The position numbers and the translations under genes were made by a program. From Candidatus Scalindua arabica (GTDB lineage Bacteria; Planctomycetota; Brocadiia; Brocadiales; Scalinduaceae), in NCBI GenBank assembly GCA_018263435.1, contig JAANXD010000075.1, positions 1 to 64,000 on the forward strand: a DNA stretch of 64,000 nt. The letters are read 5' to 3'. The notes beneath the pieces are model-generated. The model worked only from the letters and a program-made list of their open reading frames with translations. It was not told where the DNA came from and did not search any database. Shown in pieces: positions 43,398-51,873 of the stretch. Every line of letters starts with the position of its first letter. The stretch's first letter is position 1.

Positions 43398-43829
43398 TCA
43401 ACGGGAAGAAACCGTTACAAAGCAAAAAGTGATTGCTATCATTTTACTAAATACTACTACAAATTTAATGGGGATTTTGCAGTCCTTAAGCTTAGCTACA
43501 AATGAATAAGTTTTATATGAAACTTCACGTCCATCCTTAGTTTTGTGTTTAACATATTTTACCTTATGCCAATAATGTTTTTTGATGAGGGTAACGAGCT
43601 CATCTGGTTTGACCATACAATGTGTTTTCTTTACAGGATGGTGCATGAAGATATTTCTATTAGATTTAATTTCAGAGAAAAAGGTTTTCTCTTTGCTGTG
43701 AATGTGTTCTAGGTATTTTGTTGATGCGTACCAGGAGTCAAAGGTAATACCGGAGATGTCTAAGGCTTCTACTGCTTTATCGAAGAGTTCAATTGCTATT
43801 TGTATTTTATCTTTACAATCTTTATCCAA
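43398..43829 (-). pseudogene. Transposase fragment (IS4/IS701-like DDE)
   Basis: 143 residues of the middle to late part of a DDE transposase: GITFDSWYASTKYLEHI (second acidic residue region), FFSEIKSNRNIF, then KTYSFVAKLKDCKIPIKFVVVF. The N-terminal third and the C-terminal third with the catalytic Glu are missing. An IS630-like piece begins at its upstream end, so the fragment was cut by a later insertion. Confidence 0.65.
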
Positions 43830-43879
43830 TCATTACGATTCTATCGGCAAAAGGATGCCTGGCGGCGCCTACATTAATT

Positions 43880-44650
43880 TTTGGTACACATCTCAGAAAG
43901 CACTGCAAAGAACAAGGACATCCATGTCTGGAATTAATTGGCAAAGGCAGACTTAACAGCATTCTTTCAAAAAGTAATATCAAACCTCATAAAGTCAGTT
44001 ACTATCTGGAGAATCGCGATCCCGAATTTGACGAAAAAATGGCGAATGTCCTTTGTGTTTATAAGGAAGTCGCTCTGCAAAATGCCTCTGAATCTCCACA
44101 AAAACAAGTAACTATTTCATATGATGAAAAACCTGGCATTCAGGCAATAAAAAACATAGCCGCTGATCTTTTACCTCTTCCTGGAAAATATTCTACGCTA
44201 AGTCGCGACTATGAATATAAACGTTTATGTACAGTATCGTTACTAGCCGGTATTGATTTGCATTCCGGTAATGTCATTCCACTTGTACGAAATCGACATC
44301 GGAGTAAAGAATTTATAGAATTTCTCACTGAATTAGATAACAGTTATCCAAAGTCTTGAAAAATCAGGCTCGTTCTGGATAACCACTCAGCACATACGTC
44401 AAAAGAAACCATGAAATATTTGAAGGCAAATCCAGATCGATTTGAATTTGTTTTTACGCCAAAGCATGGCTCTTGGTTAAATATGATTGAAATATTTTTT
44501 AGTAAAATTGCCAGGTCATTTTTAAGACATATTAGAGTATGCTCGAAAGACGAACTCGTTGAGCGTATCTACCGGGGTATCAGTCAAATAAATGAAGAAC
44601 CCGTTATTTTCAAATGGCGTTATAAAATGGATGAAATTACAGTTGCCTGA
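43880..44650 (+). pseudogene. IS630-family transposase, 5'-truncated and interrupted by TGA
   Basis: The frame carries the IS630 pattern HPCLELIGKG...KPHKVSYYLENRDPEFDEKM, ISYDEKPGIQAI, then a TGA (44357-44359) after NSYPKS. It continues in the same frame as KIRLVLDNHSAHTSKET and FTPKHGSWLNMIEIFFSKIARSFL to TGA near 44650. The N-terminal helix-turn-helix is missing. Thus at least two defects: a lost start and an internal stop. It differs in sequence from the IS630 copy at 1275-2309. Confidence 0.8.
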
Positions 44651-44875
44651 TTCATACTATATTATTTATGGAACATACTACTAGTAGATGCTGGGTAGAC
44701 CCGCTTTACAGGTCGGCTGATTAACACAACGAGGAGGCCAAGTCTGTTAATGGTTTAAACAGTGAAGTCTAGCTTTAAAGTCAAAGAGTAGATTGAAACT
44801 GCCTGTATATAATAAGTTGTTTGTACTTTGAACTAATGTACACATTCCAAACTCTAAACAGAAAGGGGGATTACA

Positions 44876-45238
44876 ATGATAGAGATTATGTCAGAGACTG
44901 AAGGAAAGGTTCTTGTTGTAAAAGCAACAGAAAAACTTACATACGGGGACTATGAAGAGGTCTTTATACCAAAGCTTAACCAAATGATAGAGGAGTATGG
45001 GAAAATAAGGGTAGTAATGTATCTGGCTGAAGACTTTATTGGATGGGAAGTTGAAGCTGCATGGGACGATGCAAAGTTTGGGCTGGAACATAGAAACGAT
45101 TTTGAGAAGATTGCCGTAGTTGGTGGTCCGAAATGGGTGGAATGGGTTACAAGACTAAGTGCATACTTCATAGCAGGCCATGTCAAGCCCTACGAAATTG
45201 GTGACCTTCAAGCCGCCATTTCATGGGTTAAAGAGTAA
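44876..45238 (+). CDS. SpoIIAA-like (STAS-fold) protein
   Basis: 120 residues matching the SpoIIAA-like family: LVVKATEKLTYGDYEEVFIPKL, IRVVMYLAEDFIGWEVEAAWDDAKFGL, then FEKIAVVGGPKW...ITxxSAYF and a C-terminal EIGDLQAAISWVKE. The family has a STAS/CRAL-TRIO-like fold, is cytoplasmic or membrane-associated, and may bind lipids or act as an anti-anti-sigma-type switch; no phosphorylatable Ser in the SpoIIAA position is obvious. The ribosome site gaaaggggg is strong. A chemoreceptor gene follows 66 bases downstream. Confidence 0.85.
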   Translation: MIEIMSETEGKVLVVKATEKLTYGDYEEVFIPKLNQMIEEYGKIRVVMYLAEDFIGWEVEAAWDDAKFGLEHRNDFEKIAVVGGPKWVEWVTRLSAYFIAGHVKPYEIGDLQAAISWVKE

Positions 45239-45304
45239 CCTGACAAGGCGCTGGAGCAATACAGGAGTTAATAATTATTAAGAGGGAGGAGGTATAATAT
45301 AATT

Positions 45305-47425
45305 ATGAAGGGGAATAAGTCTAGAAGTGGAGGTATTTCCGGTCTTGCAAGGATGGGAGTAAACAAATTATTGCTCCTGGGTTTTGGAGTGCCGATAGTT
45401 GCGTCAGTTGTGGTCGGTTTGGTAGCCTGGATAAGTCTTACCGGTATTACGACAAATGTTGAAGAGATTACAGAGAATGCGCAACTTGTAAATGATGGCA
45501 TGGTGGAGGTAGCCGGCAATACAAAAAAGGCCTCCGATGACACGGAAGTAATGGTAAATGAAGCAGGGGCAATGGTAAACGACGCAAAAGCCATGGTTAA
45601 AAACGTGGAGGAAAAAGTATTACTTAATGTAAAAACAACCTCTGATGGTATAGGCCTGATTGGAGATTCCCTGGGAAAAATCGTGGAGAAAATAGGAAGC
45701 TCAACAGAATCAGCCACGAAGGCCAGTGATAACATGGTAAAGATGGTTGATGCTTTGTATGAGATCGAAGGTGCTTCAACCGATATTTCAAACGATATAG
45801 AATTGAAGATTAATCCGGCAGTCGAGTCAAGCGTGAAGGGTATAGGCAGAATCGAAAAGTCCTTCAAAAAGATTGTGAAGAATTTTACAGAACTGACTGA
45901 AAGGGACGGTATCGACGTGCACACCATGATTCTCGAGTCCCAGGCACTGCTGGAATCTATAAACCGGGTGTCCCTGCCCCTGGTTCTATCCGTAAAGGAA
46001 AATATTAAGACCAGCTCGAAGGAGTTAAAAATTGTCGAGGAATCCCTAAATGATTTTTCAGCTGAAGTGGGCTATTTTACTTCAGATACGGAAGATGCAA
46101 AGAAAAGTATGACAGCAATGGCAAGCGAGCTGGTAGAGAATAAGAATGAAATAGAGCAGAAATTCCTGCCGTTAGTTAATGAAGTAAAGGCCAATACCCA
46201 GGCGGGAAAAGCCCAGATGCTGGCAATGGTGAAGACACTGGAAGGCCTCGGCTTAAAGCTTGAGGGTTTTAACTCACAGCTTATAGAGTTCGGCTCAGGG
46301 TTTGGCTTATTTGTCAAAAAGACAGAGGAGGCATCCGGGGTATCTAAAGCGATAAAAGAAGAAGCATTAGGTGCATCCGGGAACGCTAAGGCTACTAAAA
46401 CTATAATGCTTGTGATTATTGTCAGCATTGTTCTTGCGCTTATCGGACTTTCAATTGTTATACGCAACGCTATAAGCAAACCAATAAAAACAGTCGTAGA
46501 ATTTTTAGACAGCGCTTCAGAACAGGTAACATCAGCTTCAATACAAATATCAGAATCCAGCCAGTCGTTGGCACAAGGTGCTTCAGAGCAGGCGTCTTCA
46601 CTTGAAGAGACCTCGGCATCAATGGAAGAAATGTCGTCAGTAACCAAGCAAAATGCCAATAATGCTGAAGAGGCGGCCAATCTGGTAAATATGTGTAGTG
46701 GTGCTGCAGAAAATGGCAATAAGATTGTAGGGGAAATGAACAATTCAATGGAGGAGATTAATATCAGCAGTAAGAAAATAGCAGAGATTACAAAAGTAAT
46801 AGATGGTATTGCATTTCAGACTAATCTGCTGGCGCTAAACGCGGCAGTGGAGGCTGCACGAGCGGGTGAACATGGTAAGGGATTCGCTGTGGTGGCAGAA
46901 GAAGTGCGCAACCTGGCTCAAAGGAGTGCTACTGCGGCAAAGGACACTACCGTCTTGATTGAAGATAGTGTTAATAAGGCTGGAAATGGAGTCGAGCTTG
47001 CAGCTAAGTGTGGAGAGGCTTTGAAGGATATTGTAAAGAATGTCATGAAGGCCAAAGAACTGACGAATGGTATAACTACTGCATCTACCGAGCAATCAGA
47101 AGGGATAAACCAGGTGAGTAATGCGGTGCAACAGATGGACCAGGTTACGCAGCAAAATGCGGCAAGTGCGGAAGAAACAGCATCTACAAGTGAGGAGTTG
47201 TCGGTTCAGGCTCAAAACCTGAAAGATCAAGTCGAGATGTTGTCCTCACATGTTGGAATTAAAGAAAAGAAATCGTTGGATGACAACAGGAGTAATGAAC
47301 AGCTGCTGGAAACCAGCGATGTAGAAGATCATGGTAACGGTAACGGCAATGGTACGACAGAACCTGAGGCGTTAATGTCGCCGAATGAAAACAGGATAGT
47401 GGAACATAACGAAGAAGACGTGTAG
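45305..47425 (+). CDS. Methyl-accepting chemotaxis protein
   Basis: 706 residues. TM1 ([20 protein letters not shown], about 19-38), a long helical extracytoplasmic region (40-355), TM2 ([20 protein letters not shown], near 368-387), a short HAMP-like stretch ([16 protein letters not shown]), then the signalling coiled coil with the hairpin tip [20 protein letters not shown] and [19 protein letters not shown]. Methylation-type Gln/Glu pairs flank the tip. It senses an unknown stimulus and controls CheA. Two alanine/serine-rich repeats in the sensor region suggest an extended four-helix bundle. The ribosome site gggaggaggt is strong. It ends in an asparagine/glycine-rich tail (HGNGNGNG). Confidence 0.93.
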   Translation: MKGNKSRSGGISGLARMGVNKLLLLGFGVPIVASVVVGLVAWISLTGITTNVEEITENAQLVNDGMVEVAGNTKKASDDTEVMVNEAGAMVNDAKAMVKNVEEKVLLNVKTTSDGIGLIGDSLGKIVEKIGSSTESATKASDNMVKMVDALYEIEGASTDISNDIELKINPAVESSVKGIGRIEKSFKKIVKNFTELTERDGIDVHTMILESQALLESINRVSLPLVLSVKENIKTSSKELKIVEESLNDFSAEVGYFTSDTEDAKKSMTAMASELVENKNEIEQKFLPLVNEVKANTQAGKAQMLAMVKTLEGLGLKLEGFNSQLIEFGSGFGLFVKKTEEASGVSKAIKEEALGASGNAKATKTIMLVIIVSIVLALIGLSIVIRNAISKPIKTVVEFLDSASEQVTSASIQISESSQSLAQGASEQASSLEETSASMEEMSSVTKQNANNAEEAANLVNMCSGAAENGNKIVGEMNNSMEEINISSKKIAEITKVIDGIAFQTNLLALNAAVEAARAGEHGKGFAVVAEEVRNLAQRSATAAKDTTVLIEDSVNKAGNGVELAAKCGEALKDIVKNVMKAKELTNGITTASTEQSEGINQVSNAVQQMDQVTQQNAASAEETASTSEELSVQAQNLKDQVEMLSSHVGIKEKKSLDDNRSNEQLLETSDVEDHGNGNGNGTTEPEALMSPNENRIVEHNEEDV

Positions 47426-47439
47426 GATTTAAGGAGATT

Positions 47440-47596
47440 CCCGCCTGGCAGCAGGCTGTGTCATAATTGTCATCCCGAATTCATTTCGGGATCTCTTAAG
47501 TTGCTAAGTCGTTGTGAACATTAGATCCTGAAACAAGTTCAGAAGATGACAAATTGGGAGTTTTTGCTATTGTGACACAGTCTGCAGAGCGGCGGG
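47440..47596. repeat. MITE-like imperfect inverted repeat
   Basis: Arms cccgcctggcagcaggctgtg... (from 47440) and its imperfect complement ending gcggcggg (47590-47596) enclose the dispersed word catcccgaattcatttcggg, itself a small palindrome (47471-47490). No coding frame. It resembles non-autonomous repeat elements and lies between two genes without breaking either. Confidence 0.5.
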
Positions 47597-47605
47597 CAGG
47601 CTGAC

Positions 47606-47646
47606 AGGCAGGGAGGAGTTATGAAATTCTTTCCTGCCTTTTTTTT
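47606..47646 (+). terminator. Rho-independent terminator
   Basis: aggcagg (47606-47612) pairs with cctgcct (47633-47639), followed directly by eight T. It ends transcription from the chemoreceptor gene and stands just before the convergent small gene at 47654. Confidence 0.75.
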
Positions 47647-47653
47647 ATCTGTA

Positions 47654-47899
47654 TTATGTCCTCGGCGTCTTTTGTTCGGAGAGATCTGTTTTCTTTATGG
47701 TTCTCTTATTAATATTTCTTTCTATCTGCTCCAGCGAGCGGCCTGAGAGAACCTGCCTCATAGCCCAGAAACGAGGACTCTGGAATTTGTGGGTTTTGGC
47801 CCTCTCGATTAATGATTGAAACAGCCTGGCCTTTTCATCCTTTTCTGTCGCGCTGAGCGTATTTAAATACGCGGTTAACTTTCCTGGAAATTTTTCCAT
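47654..47899 (-). CDS. Hypothetical protein, 81 aa
   Basis: 81 residues, basic and helical (DEKARLFQSLIERAKTHKF, then FWAMRQVLSGRSLEQIERNI). No family recognised. Neither signal nor membrane segment. It is the terminal gene of a short leftward pair with the membrane orphan at 47960 and stops against a terminator. Confidence 0.5.
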   Translation of the reverse strand: MEKFPGKLTAYLNTLSATEKDEKARLFQSLIERAKTHKFQSPRFWAMRQVLSGRSLEQIERNINKRTIKKTDLSEQKTPRT

Positions 47900-47959
47900 T
47901 GTCGTACAATATTCCTTAGGTAATCAGTCATTAGTTAATAAGTTTGCGTTCCGTTCTTA

Positions 47960-48199
47960 CTATTGCCTGAGTGCAATATAAAGAAGTAAGAGTATTATAA
48001 CAACGATATTAATTGTGAGGATTATCGCGAGTTGTGACAGCGGTTCCGAAAATGATAGAAGCCCGGCAAGCAAGGATTGTGAAGTTTGATTAATCTTCCA
48101 GTAAGCGTATCCATCAACCACTACCAAAGGTAAGATAATGAATTTTACGAATGTTTTGAATGCGGTACGTTTAATACCTCGTCTTCTTATTGCAGCCAT
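47960..48199 (-). CDS. Hypothetical membrane protein, 79 aa
   Basis: 79 residues with a basic N-terminus (RRRGIKRTAFKTF) and two likely membrane helices (FVKFIILPLVVVDGYAYW; LAIILTINIVVIILLLLYIAL). Unknown function. Its position 90 bases downstream of trmB on the same strand suggests cotranscription. Confidence 0.5.
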   Translation of the reverse strand: MAAIRRRGIKRTAFKTFVKFIILPLVVVDGYAYWKINQTSQSLLAGLLSFSEPLSQLAIILTINIVVIILLLLYIALRQ

Positions 48200-48257
48200 A
48201 ATCTTAATCCCTTAATCAGTATTTATCTGCGTAGATCAGTGTCCCACTGTCTTTCCT

Positions 48258-48285
48258 TTTGTGTTCTTAGTGACTTTGTGTGATT
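48258..48285. repeat. Dispersed intergenic word, second copy
   Basis: Copy of the word also present at 16150-16193 (gtgttcttagtg-ctttgtg). It lies between trmB and the membrane orphan. Function unknown. Confidence 0.4.
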
Positions 48286-48289
48286 ATCG

Positions 48290-48964
48290 TTATATTGCGA
48301 GTGAAAATCGCACGTATTTGATCACACGATTATCGGCAAGATGTCTTTTCTCATAATTTGTCTTGATGTAAAGATCTTCATGTAGCCTTTCATCATCATA
48401 AACATCATCGATCTTTTCTTCAATTACACATCTGTTTTCTATTAATGATTTGAGACTGAAATCGAAAAGGGGATTTGAATCTGTTTTAAGGTGGATTGAT
48501 GCTCCCTCTTTTATCACATGCTTATAGACAGCCAGATATCGGGTAGCGGTGAGTCTTTTTCTAATCTTGCCATTTTTTAGAAATGGATCAGGAAAGGTTA
48601 TCCATATTTCATCGATTTCACCTTCAGAGAAATAGTGAGCAAGATTTAGAATCTCTATGCGAAGGAAAGCTACGTTAGTAAGGCCACGCTTCTGAGCTTC
48701 AACACATCCGGTCCACAGGCGTGAACCCTTCATATCAACACCAATAAAATTCCTGTCAGCGTATTTTTCTGCAAGAGCCAGGGTATAAGCACCTTTGCCG
48801 CACGCTAACTCCAGGCTGATTGGGTTGCTGTTCTTGAAATGGTCTTCCGCCCAGGTTCCATAATACCTGAAGTCATCATGTTCCGGTTGATCGGTAAATT
48901 GTATGATATTCTCGAAATTTCCAAGTTCAGCGATCTTTTGCAGTTTGTATCTTCTCACAGTCAC
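48290..48964 (-). CDS. trmB: tRNA (guanine-N7-)-methyltransferase
   Basis: 224 residues. TrmB methylates G46 of tRNAs with S-adenosylmethionine. The Rossmann motif LELACGKGAYTLALAEKY, the second region NFIGVDMKGSRLWTGC, ...NVAFLRIEI and the substrate box IWITFPDPFLKNGKIRKRLT are present (the standard wording is TFPDPWPKxxHxKRR; the HK of the box is shortened). Normal length. Confidence 0.9.
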   Translation of the reverse strand: MTVRRYKLQKIAELGNFENIIQFTDQPEHDDFRYYGTWAEDHFKNSNPISLELACGKGAYTLALAEKYADRNFIGVDMKGSRLWTGCVEAQKRGLTNVAFLRIEILNLAHYFSEGEIDEIWITFPDPFLKNGKIRKRLTATRYLAVYKHVIKEGASIHLKTDSNPLFDFSLKSLIENRCVIEEKIDDVYDDERLHEDLYIKTNYEKRHLADNRVIKYVRFSLAI

Positions 48965-49158
48965 ATCTCCGATAAGAGTGTTACCTCATTATCCTAATCT
49001 GAGCAAACAATAACTGGAAATTGTGTTCTATTATTTCTGGCTATTATGATATAATACGAATTAATATGGCATTTGCAAATGGAATAAGACACAAATGGAA
49101 TAAGGCTTGATATTCGCTTAGATGTTGAAATTTTGAAAAGTATCGGAGGAATGTAGTT

Positions 49159-50084
49159 ATGTTTAAAACCATTGACGGGAAGGCATTGTCTGATGAAATT
49201 AAGGTAAAAGTAAAGAATGATGTAAAAAAAATTAATGAGAATGGTATTGATGTTGGTCTTGCACTCATACTCACCGGTGATGATCCGGCATCAAAACAGT
49301 ATTTCAATGCAATTCTGAAAGCTGCCAAAAAGGTTGGGATAAATGTATATGAACATATTTTATCTCCAACCGTATCCATTAATGAAATTTTGAATCTGGT
49401 CAATTCTATAAATCATGATGAAAGAATGAATGGTCTTTTAGTCATTTTTCCTTTACCTCACAGGATTAATGCAAGAAGAGTTGTAAATGCTATTACACCT
49501 TCAAAGGACATAGATGGTTTGGGGGCGGTATCTGTAGGGAGGTTGGCTGCCGAAGAGTCTACATTTCAACTATACCATGATGAATTACATGCAACATTAA
49601 CTGATGAAAGGCGTATATTAAATGTTGCTAATTTCCTCCCATGTACTCCATTTGGTGTTATCAGGTTACTTAAATATTCTGGAGTTACTCTAAAAGGTAA
49701 AAATGCAGTGGTTATCGGGAAGAGCCTTGCTACCGGTAAGCCTCTTGCTTTAATGTTGCTTGCTAAAGAAGCAACCGTAACCGTATGCCATAAAGCAACA
49801 CAGGACTCGGATTTCATTTAAAGAAAGCTGATATTATCTGTTCAGCCACAGGAGTAAGAAACATTATTAAAGGGGATATGATAAATGATGGAGCTATAGT
49901 TGTTGATATAGGAGTCAGTGTGTTAGATGATGGTACAATTGTTGGAGATGTTGATTTTGAATCTGTTTCTAAAAAAGCGTCTATGATTACACCGGTCCCC
50001 GGCGGTGTTGGGCCTGTTACTATAGCTATGCTGTTAGAGAATACAGTAAGATCTGCACAAAGGAGTGAACTGCTTATAGCCTAA
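49159..50084 (+). pseudogene. folD: folD, split by a one-base frameshift as sequenced
   Basis: Bifunctional methylenetetrahydrofolate dehydrogenase/cyclohydrolase. The first part (49159-49821, 220 residues) has ILTGDDPASKQYF (Lys of the active site equivalent), LPLPxH-like FPLPHRI, PSKDIDG, PCTPFGVIRLL and VVIGKSLATGKPLALML; it stops at TAA 49819-49821. One base out, the sequence continues from 49815 as HLKKADIICSATG, VVDIGV and ITPVPGGVGPVTIAMLLENT to 50084. Restoring one T in the gattt tract near 49811-49814 gives one normal-length FolD. Either a sequencing/assembly error, a young pseudogene, or two fragments. A strong RBS (ggagg) precedes the start. FolD is normally needed for one-carbon metabolism, which makes an artefact plausible. 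Confidence 0.85.
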
Positions 50085-50114
50085 TTTTGTTTCAAGATTT
50101 CTGGCTGATAGTGA

Positions 50115-50873
50115 CTAAGCTGATCTAACGATTATACCTCTTTCAGCCAGATAATCCTTTACATCAGAGACTTCGTATTCTTTAAAGTGGAATATAGAGG
50201 CGGCTAAGGCTGCATCTGCCTTGCCTGTAGTAAATACATCATAAAAGTGTTCAAGCTTTCCTGCACCGCCGGAAGCAATAACTGGTATTTCCAGATTCTC
50301 TGAAATTGATTTTGTAAGTTCCAGATCAAATCCGTCCTTGGTACCATCGCAATCCATACTCGTAAGGAGTATTTCACCGGCGCCTCTTGATTCTACTTCT
50401 CTTGCCCATTCAATAGCGTCTTTGCCGGTAGGGGTGCGTCCTCCATTTATAAATACTCCCCATCCATCATCTTCTCTTTTGGCATCAATGGCTACTACGA
50501 TGCATTGACTGCCAAAACGCCTTGATACCTTGTTTACAAAATCAGGATCTTTTACGGCGGTAGTATTTATGGATACTTTGTCTGTGCCGGCATTCAAGAG
50601 GTCCCTGATGTCTTCAATAGTGCGAATCCCACCGCCAACCGTAAGCGGCATGAAAACTTCTTCTGCCGTATGCTTGACTACATCGAGAATAATATTTCTT
50701 TTTTCATGTGAAGCTGTAATGTCGAGAAAGACCAGTTCATCTGCACATTGCTTATCATATAACTCTGCAATCTCAACGGGGTCACCGGAGTCCCTTAATT
50801 CCAGGAATCTTGTTCCTTTGACCACTCTGCCATCTTTAACATCAAGACAGGGTATAATGCGTTTTGCTAACAT
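50115..50873 (-). CDS. hisF: Imidazole glycerol phosphate synthase subunit HisF
   Basis: 252 residues, TIM barrel cyclase of histidine synthesis. The start [41 protein letters not shown]-like [21 protein letters not shown]-like [17 protein letters not shown] and [12 protein letters not shown] are all present, with catalytic Asp at residues 11 and about 129. It follows thiG by 11 bases, so histidine and thiamine genes share this operon. Confidence 0.96.
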   Translation of the reverse strand: MLAKRIIPCLDVKDGRVVKGTRFLELRDSGDPVEIAELYDKQCADELVFLDITASHEKRNIILDVVKHTAEEVFMPLTVGGGIRTIEDIRDLLNAGTDKVSINTTAVKDPDFVNKVSRRFGSQCIVVAIDAKREDDGWGVFINGGRTPTGKDAIEWAREVESRGAGEILLTSMDCDGTKDGFDLELTKSISENLEIPVIASGGAGKLEHFYDVFTTGKADAALAASIFHFKEYEVSDVKDYLAERGIIVRSA

Positions 50874-50884
50874 ATGTGTTCTGT

Positions 50885-51655
50885 TTAAAAATCCTTTAAA
50901 GGGCTGCTGGCATTAGCATATAATTTCTTGGGAATCCTGCCTGATAAATATGCCAGACGGCCTGACTCACATGCCAGCTTCATTGCCCTGGCCATTTTAA
51001 CCGGCTCTTTTGCCTGAGCGATACCGGTATTCAACAAGACACCCTCACAGCCAAGTTCCATGGCAACTGTTACATCAGAGGCGGTACCTACGCCTGCATC
51101 AACTATAATGGGTACACTTAATGTTTCGAGAATGATTCTTATATTGTTCGGGTTTAGAATTCCCTGGCCGGAACCTATCGGAGCTCCCGCAGGCATAACG
51201 CTGGTTGCACCTGCATCTTGGAGTCGTTTAGCTGCTATCGGATCATCAGAGGTGTAAACAAGGACGGTAAAGCCTTCTTTGACCAGCGTCTCAGTGGCTT
51301 TTAACGTATCAACAGGGTCTGGCAGCAGGGTGTTCTTGTCACCCAGTACTTCCAGTTTAATTAAGTCTGAAATACCCATTTCCCTGGCCAGTAGTGCAGT
51401 CCTGACAGCCTCATCGGCTGAATAACACCCGGCAGTATTAGGTAGTATCGTATATTTGTCTTTATCAATATGGTCGAGTAGTGATTCTCCCGGTTTGCCG
51501 CCAATGTTTGCGCGCCTGACAGCTACGGTGATGACCTCTGAACCACTGGCCGCCAGGGCTTCCTTCATTATGTCAAAGGTTTGATATTTTCCCGTACCAA
51601 CAAATAACCTGGAGTTAAACTCATATTTACCAAGTTTAAGAACTGTATCTTCCAT
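50885..51655 (-). CDS. thiG: Thiazole synthase
   Basis: 257 residues. ThiG builds the thiazole ring of thiamine from DXP, dehydroglycine (or glycine-derived imine) and ThiS thiocarboxylate. The start [65 protein letters not shown] and [19 protein letters not shown] are family-typical. The ATG at 51655 is chosen because it lies one base after the thiS stop with an RBS (ggcggagg) overlapping the thiS end; an upstream in-frame ATG at 51673 would overlap thiS. Confidence 0.95.
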   Translation of the reverse strand: MEDTVLKLGKYEFNSRLFVGTGKYQTFDIMKEALAASGSEVITVAVRRANIGGKPGESLLDHIDKDKYTILPNTAGCYSADEAVRTALLAREMGISDLIKLEVLGDKNTLLPDPVDTLKATETLVKEGFTVLVYTSDDPIAAKRLQDAGATSVMPAGAPIGSGQGILNPNNIRIILETLSVPIIVDAGVGTASDVTVAMELGCEGVLLNTGIAQAKEPVKMARAMKLACESGRLAYLSGRIPKKLYANASSPLKDF

Positions 51656-51656
51656 T

Positions 51657-51857
51657 TCATCCTCCGCCAACAAAGGTAACTATCTCCAGACTATCATTTT
51701 CCTGCAGAATTTCTTCATTAAATTGTTTACGAGGAACTATTTTATGATTTAATTCTACTGCAATGTATCTATTATCAATATCTAGACTTTCCAATAGTTT
51801 AGATATAGAGGTTTCTGTCGGACATTCTTTGTTTTTACCGTTTACGTTAATTTGCAT
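51657..51857 (-). CDS. thiS: ThiS sulfur-carrier protein
   Basis: 66 residues, ubiquitin-fold sulfur carrier ending in the diagnostic Gly-Gly (VTFVGGG). [13 protein letters not shown] and [11 protein letters not shown] match the family start. The terminal Gly is thiocarboxylated by ThiF using sulfur from a cysteine desulfurase. thiF is not in the window. It is coupled to thiG. No TPP riboswitch precedes it: only 16 bases separate it from the flavoprotein gene upstream. Confidence 0.93.
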   Translation of the reverse strand: MQINVNGKNKECPTETSISKLLESLDIDNRYIAVELNHKIVPRKQFNEEILQENDSLEIVTFVGGG

Positions 51858-51873
51858 TAGTTAAAATTCTTCT

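Noticed and set aside
45268-46743. Long frames opposite the chemoreceptor (219 and 223 residues)
   Set aside because: Low-complexity Ser/Thr/Ala-rich antisense of the coiled-coil coding sequence.
49819-49821. Programmed frameshift in folD
   Set aside because: No slippery heptamer, internal Shine-Dalgarno or strong downstream stem is obvious; an indel is the simpler reading.
51858-51873. TPP riboswitch ahead of thiS/thiG
   Set aside because: Only 16 bases lie between the genes and no THI-box sequence is seen there or before the flavoprotein gene.
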